A stretch of DNA of 5,842 nucleotides. Origin: Flavobacteriaceae bacterium. Its GTDB lineage: Bacteria; Bacteroidota; Bacteroidia; Flavobacteriales; Flavobacteriaceae. Shown here in pieces: positions 3,980 to 5,842 of this stretch. Numbering within the stretch: the first letter of the stretch is position 1; every line of letters starts with the position of its first letter. Location: the NCBI GenBank assembly GCA_947472705.1, contig CANJDA010000136.1, forward strand, positions 1 to 5,842, given 5' to 3'. The translations under genes and the position numbers were made by a program. The notes under the pieces are model-generated. The model saw only the letters and a program-made list of their open reading frames with translations, did no database searches and had not been told where the DNA came from.

Positions 3980-5842
3980 CTATCTCTCCTTGTACGATTT
4001 CCCAATCGTCTAGAAGCTTATCCAATTCTGTTTTCTTCTTGTTATATGCGATAAAGAAATTAGCATCTTCTATGTGTTTGTCATAATTAGAAGCCAAAGC
4101 CTTATCATCGTTTTGAATATCAATTTCCAATTGCTTAATCTGACTTTCAATTTTACTCAAACGATTCTGTAGCGACTTGCTTTTCTTTTGGTCTTCGTAA
4201 GACATGTTTTTATTTGCAGCATTCGAATTGGTATTCACCACTACATCTTTTTTCTCAATTTCACGCATGTTCATAGCGTTTCGTTGCTCTAAGAAATAGT
4301 TGATATCGCCCAAATATTCTTTAATTTTTTGATCTTTGAATTCGTATACTATATTTGACATGCCTTGCAAAAAATCCCTGTCGTGCGATACTAAAAGCAA
4401 TGTGCCTTCATATTTCTGAAGCGCTGCTTTCAACACATTCTTCGATTTAATATCCAAGTGATTCGTAGGCTCATCCATGACCAACACATTGATAGGTTGC
4501 AATAACAATTTACACAACGCTAACCTATTTCGCTCGCCTCCCGAGAGTACTTTCACTTTCTTTTCTACATCATCACCACGAAACAAAAACGAGCCCAACA
4601 TGTCTCTAACCTTAGAACGATTGGTATCAGTAGCCGCATTGGTCATGGTTTCCAACAACGTAATCTCTCCGTCTAAATACTCCGCCTGGTTTTGAGCAAA
4701 GTAACCCAACTGAACATTGTGTCCTAATTTAATCGTTCCGTCATACTTAAATTCGTTCACTATAGCTTTTACAAAAGTCGATTTCCCTTGACCATTTTGT
4801 CCCACAAACGCAATCTTGCTTCCACGTTCCACCAATAATGATATGTCTTTCAAAATCACTTTATCGCCATAAGCTTTAGTCACATGATCGGCCTCAATAA
4901 CTACCCTCCCCGGAACTTGTGACAACGGAAACGATATATTCATCACCGAATTGTCATCTTCATCTACTTCAATGCGCTCTACTTTATCTAACTTCTTGAT
5001 AAGCGATTGTGCCATCGAGGCTTTAGAAGCTTTGGCTCTAAACTTCTCAATCAACTTCTCGGTCTCTTCAATTTTTTTAGCCTGATTCTTTTGCGTAGCC
5101 AATTGCTTTTCGCGAATTTCTTCCCGCAACACTAAATACTGCGAATAAGGTTTATTAAAATCATACGCTTTCCCTAAAGAGATTTCAATGGTTCTATTGG
5201 TCACATTATCCAAAAACATCTTATCATGCGATACTATAACCACCACGCCCGGAAAGTTTCTCAAAAAGCTTTCTAGCCAAATGATACTCTCAATATCCAA
5301 GTGATTCGTAGGCTCATCCAGCAACAAGATATCATTGGATTGCAATAACAATTTGGCCAACTCAATACGCATGCGCCATCCTCCCGAAAAAGTATCGGTT
5401 TGATTGTTAAAATCTTCTCTCTTAAAACCAAGTCCCAAAAGTATTTTCTCAGTATCGCCTACATAATTATACCCGCCCAATATCTCAAAATGATGGGTCA
5501 CATCACTCAGTTGTTCTATCAAATCAGAATAACTCTGACTTTCATAATCAGTTCGAGTAACTAGTTGGTGGTTGATTTCATCAATCTTCAACTCGGCTCT
5601 TTTGATTTCTTCAAAGGCTTGATAGGCTTCTTCCAACACCGTTCTGCCTTGCTCAAAATCAATATCCTGACGCAAGAATCCTATTTTAACTTCCTTCTCA
5701 GTAGCAATCTGCCCGCTATCGGGTTTAAAATCGCCTGCCAATATTTTAAGCATGGTCGATTTACCCGCACCGTTTTTTCCCACTAGCCCTACTCTATCTC
5801 CCGAACCCAATCGAAAAGTTACCTCTTCAAAAAGGAATGTAC
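3969..5842 (-). CDS. ABC-F family ATPase, YheS-like (N-terminus cut by window edge)
   Basis: The visible 623 residues make up two fused ABC ATPase domains without membrane segments, the ABC-F layout whose characterised members act on ribosomes. Numbering from the first full codon at 5840, domain 1 has Walker A GKNGAGKST (21-29), signature FSGGW (151-155), Walker B with DEPTNHLD and catalytic Glu 176, and H-loop His 205. The inter-domain linker holds RAKASKASMAQ (268-278). Domain 2 has Walker A GQNGQGKST (347-355), LSGGE (432-436), Glu 457 and His 486. A charged coiled-coil tail spans about 550-623. All catalytic residues are intact. The FSGGWRMR and WLE features and the linker resemble E. coli YheS more than EttA or Uup. 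The frame runs on past 5810, where TTG encodes an internal Leu, to the edge. Compared with relatives, only about a dozen residues seem missing. A translation or ribosome-rescue role is inferred. Confidence 0.93.
   Translation of the reverse strand, partial: TFLFEEVTFRLGSGDRVGLVGKNGAGKSTMLKILAGDFKPDSGQIATEKEVKIGFLRQDIDFEQGRTVLEEAYQAFEEIKRAELKIDEINHQLVTRTDYESQSYSDLIEQLSDVTHHFEILGGYNYVGDTEKILLGLGFKREDFNNQTDTFSGGWRMRIELAKLLLQSNDILLLDEPTNHLDIESIIWLESFLRNFPGVVVIVSHDKMFLDNVTNRTIEISLGKAYDFNKPYSQYLVLREEIREKQLATQKNQAKKIEETEKLIEKFRAKASKASMAQSLIKKLDKVERIEVDEDDNSVMNISFPLSQVPGRVVIEADHVTKAYGDKVILKDISLLVERGSKIAFVGQNGQGKSTFVKAIVNEFKYDGTIKLGHNVQLGYFAQNQAEYLDGEITLLETMTNAATDTNRSKVRDMLGSFLFRGDDVEKKVKVLSGGERNRLALCKLLLQPINVLVMDEPTNHLDIKSKNVLKAALQKYEGTLLLVSHDRDFLQGMSNIVYEFKDQKIKEYLGDINYFLEQRNAMNMREIEKKDVVVNTNSNAANKNMSYEDQKKSKSLQNRLSKIESQIKQLEIDIQNDDKALASNYDKHIEDANFFIAYNKKKTELDKLLDDWEIVQGEIDSL
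4449..4511. repeat. Internal direct repeat of the ABC-F gene, copy in ATPase domain 2
   Basis: Bases 4449-4477 are identical over 29 bases to 5292-5320, and 4497-4511 are identical over 15 bases to 5340-5354. Both pairs are offset by 843 bases, exactly 281 codons. They encode DEPTNHLDI and KLLLQ with the same codons in both ATPase domains. Confidence 0.85.
5292..5354. repeat. Internal direct repeat of the ABC-F gene, copy in ATPase domain 1
   Basis: This is the partner of 4449-4511: identical 29-base (5292-5320) and 15-base (5340-5354) blocks in the same reading frame, covering the Walker B region and the helix just before it. Confidence 0.85.

Noticed and set aside
4477..4695. Plus-strand open frame opposite the ABC-F gene
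   Set aside because: It lies antisense to the conserved second ATPase domain and its composition is that of a reverse-strand shadow.
5565..5786. Second plus-strand open frame opposite the ABC-F gene
   Set aside because: It is a shadow of the first ATPase domain; no independent evidence of coding.
5808..5810. TTG as the start codon of the ABC-F gene
   Set aside because: The frame stays open upstream to the window edge, and the extra ten residues (TFLFEEVTFR) match the usual ABC-F sequence before Walker A, so this codon is an internal Leu.
3969..5842. ABC-F protein as an antibiotic-resistance factor
   Set aside because: The inter-domain linker is not of the long extended type seen in resistance ABC-Fs, and the motifs are closer to the housekeeping YheS group. 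No resistance context surrounds it.

Overview
The window looks like chromosomal DNA from a member of the Bacteroidota, most likely a Flavobacterium-like Flavobacteriaceae. The DNA is AT-rich. Several intergenic regions carry the Bacteroidota -7 promoter element TAnnTTTG, and no clear Shine-Dalgarno sequences stand before the genes. The proteins are of familiar flavobacterial types. I see no transposase, integrase, phage gene, CRISPR array, tRNA or rRNA.

Layout from left to right. At 1-113 (minus) is the first part of a secreted protein of unknown function, cut by the window edge. Positions 114-523 hold no gene, only AT-rich DNA with a few inverted repeats. At about 537-663 (plus) there is a probable small structured RNA or mRNA leader, with a promoter-like box in front and a strong intrinsic terminator at its end. 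It is followed at 689-1141 (plus) by a small J-domain/KTSC-domain protein. A bidirectional terminator (1147-1179) separates that gene from a convergent gene for an exported plant-type leucine-rich-repeat protein (1208-2062, minus). A divergent intergenic region carries promoters for the LRR gene and for a four-helix DUF1761 membrane protein (2281-2763, plus), which has its own terminator. A GNAT/FemAB-like acyltransferase gene (2823-3968, plus) begins with TTG just after that terminator. It runs stop codon to stop codon into a convergent YheS-like ABC-F ATPase gene (3969-5842, minus), which lacks its first few codons at the right edge.

The genes do not form an obvious pathway or operon. Strands alternate and most genes have their own signals, so this reads as ordinary core/housekeeping and hypothetical-gene territory rather than a defence or mobile island. 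The parts most worth a second look are the structured RNA before the J-domain gene and the crowded 2785-2825 junction, where a terminator hairpin, a -7 box and a TTG start lie within 41 bases.
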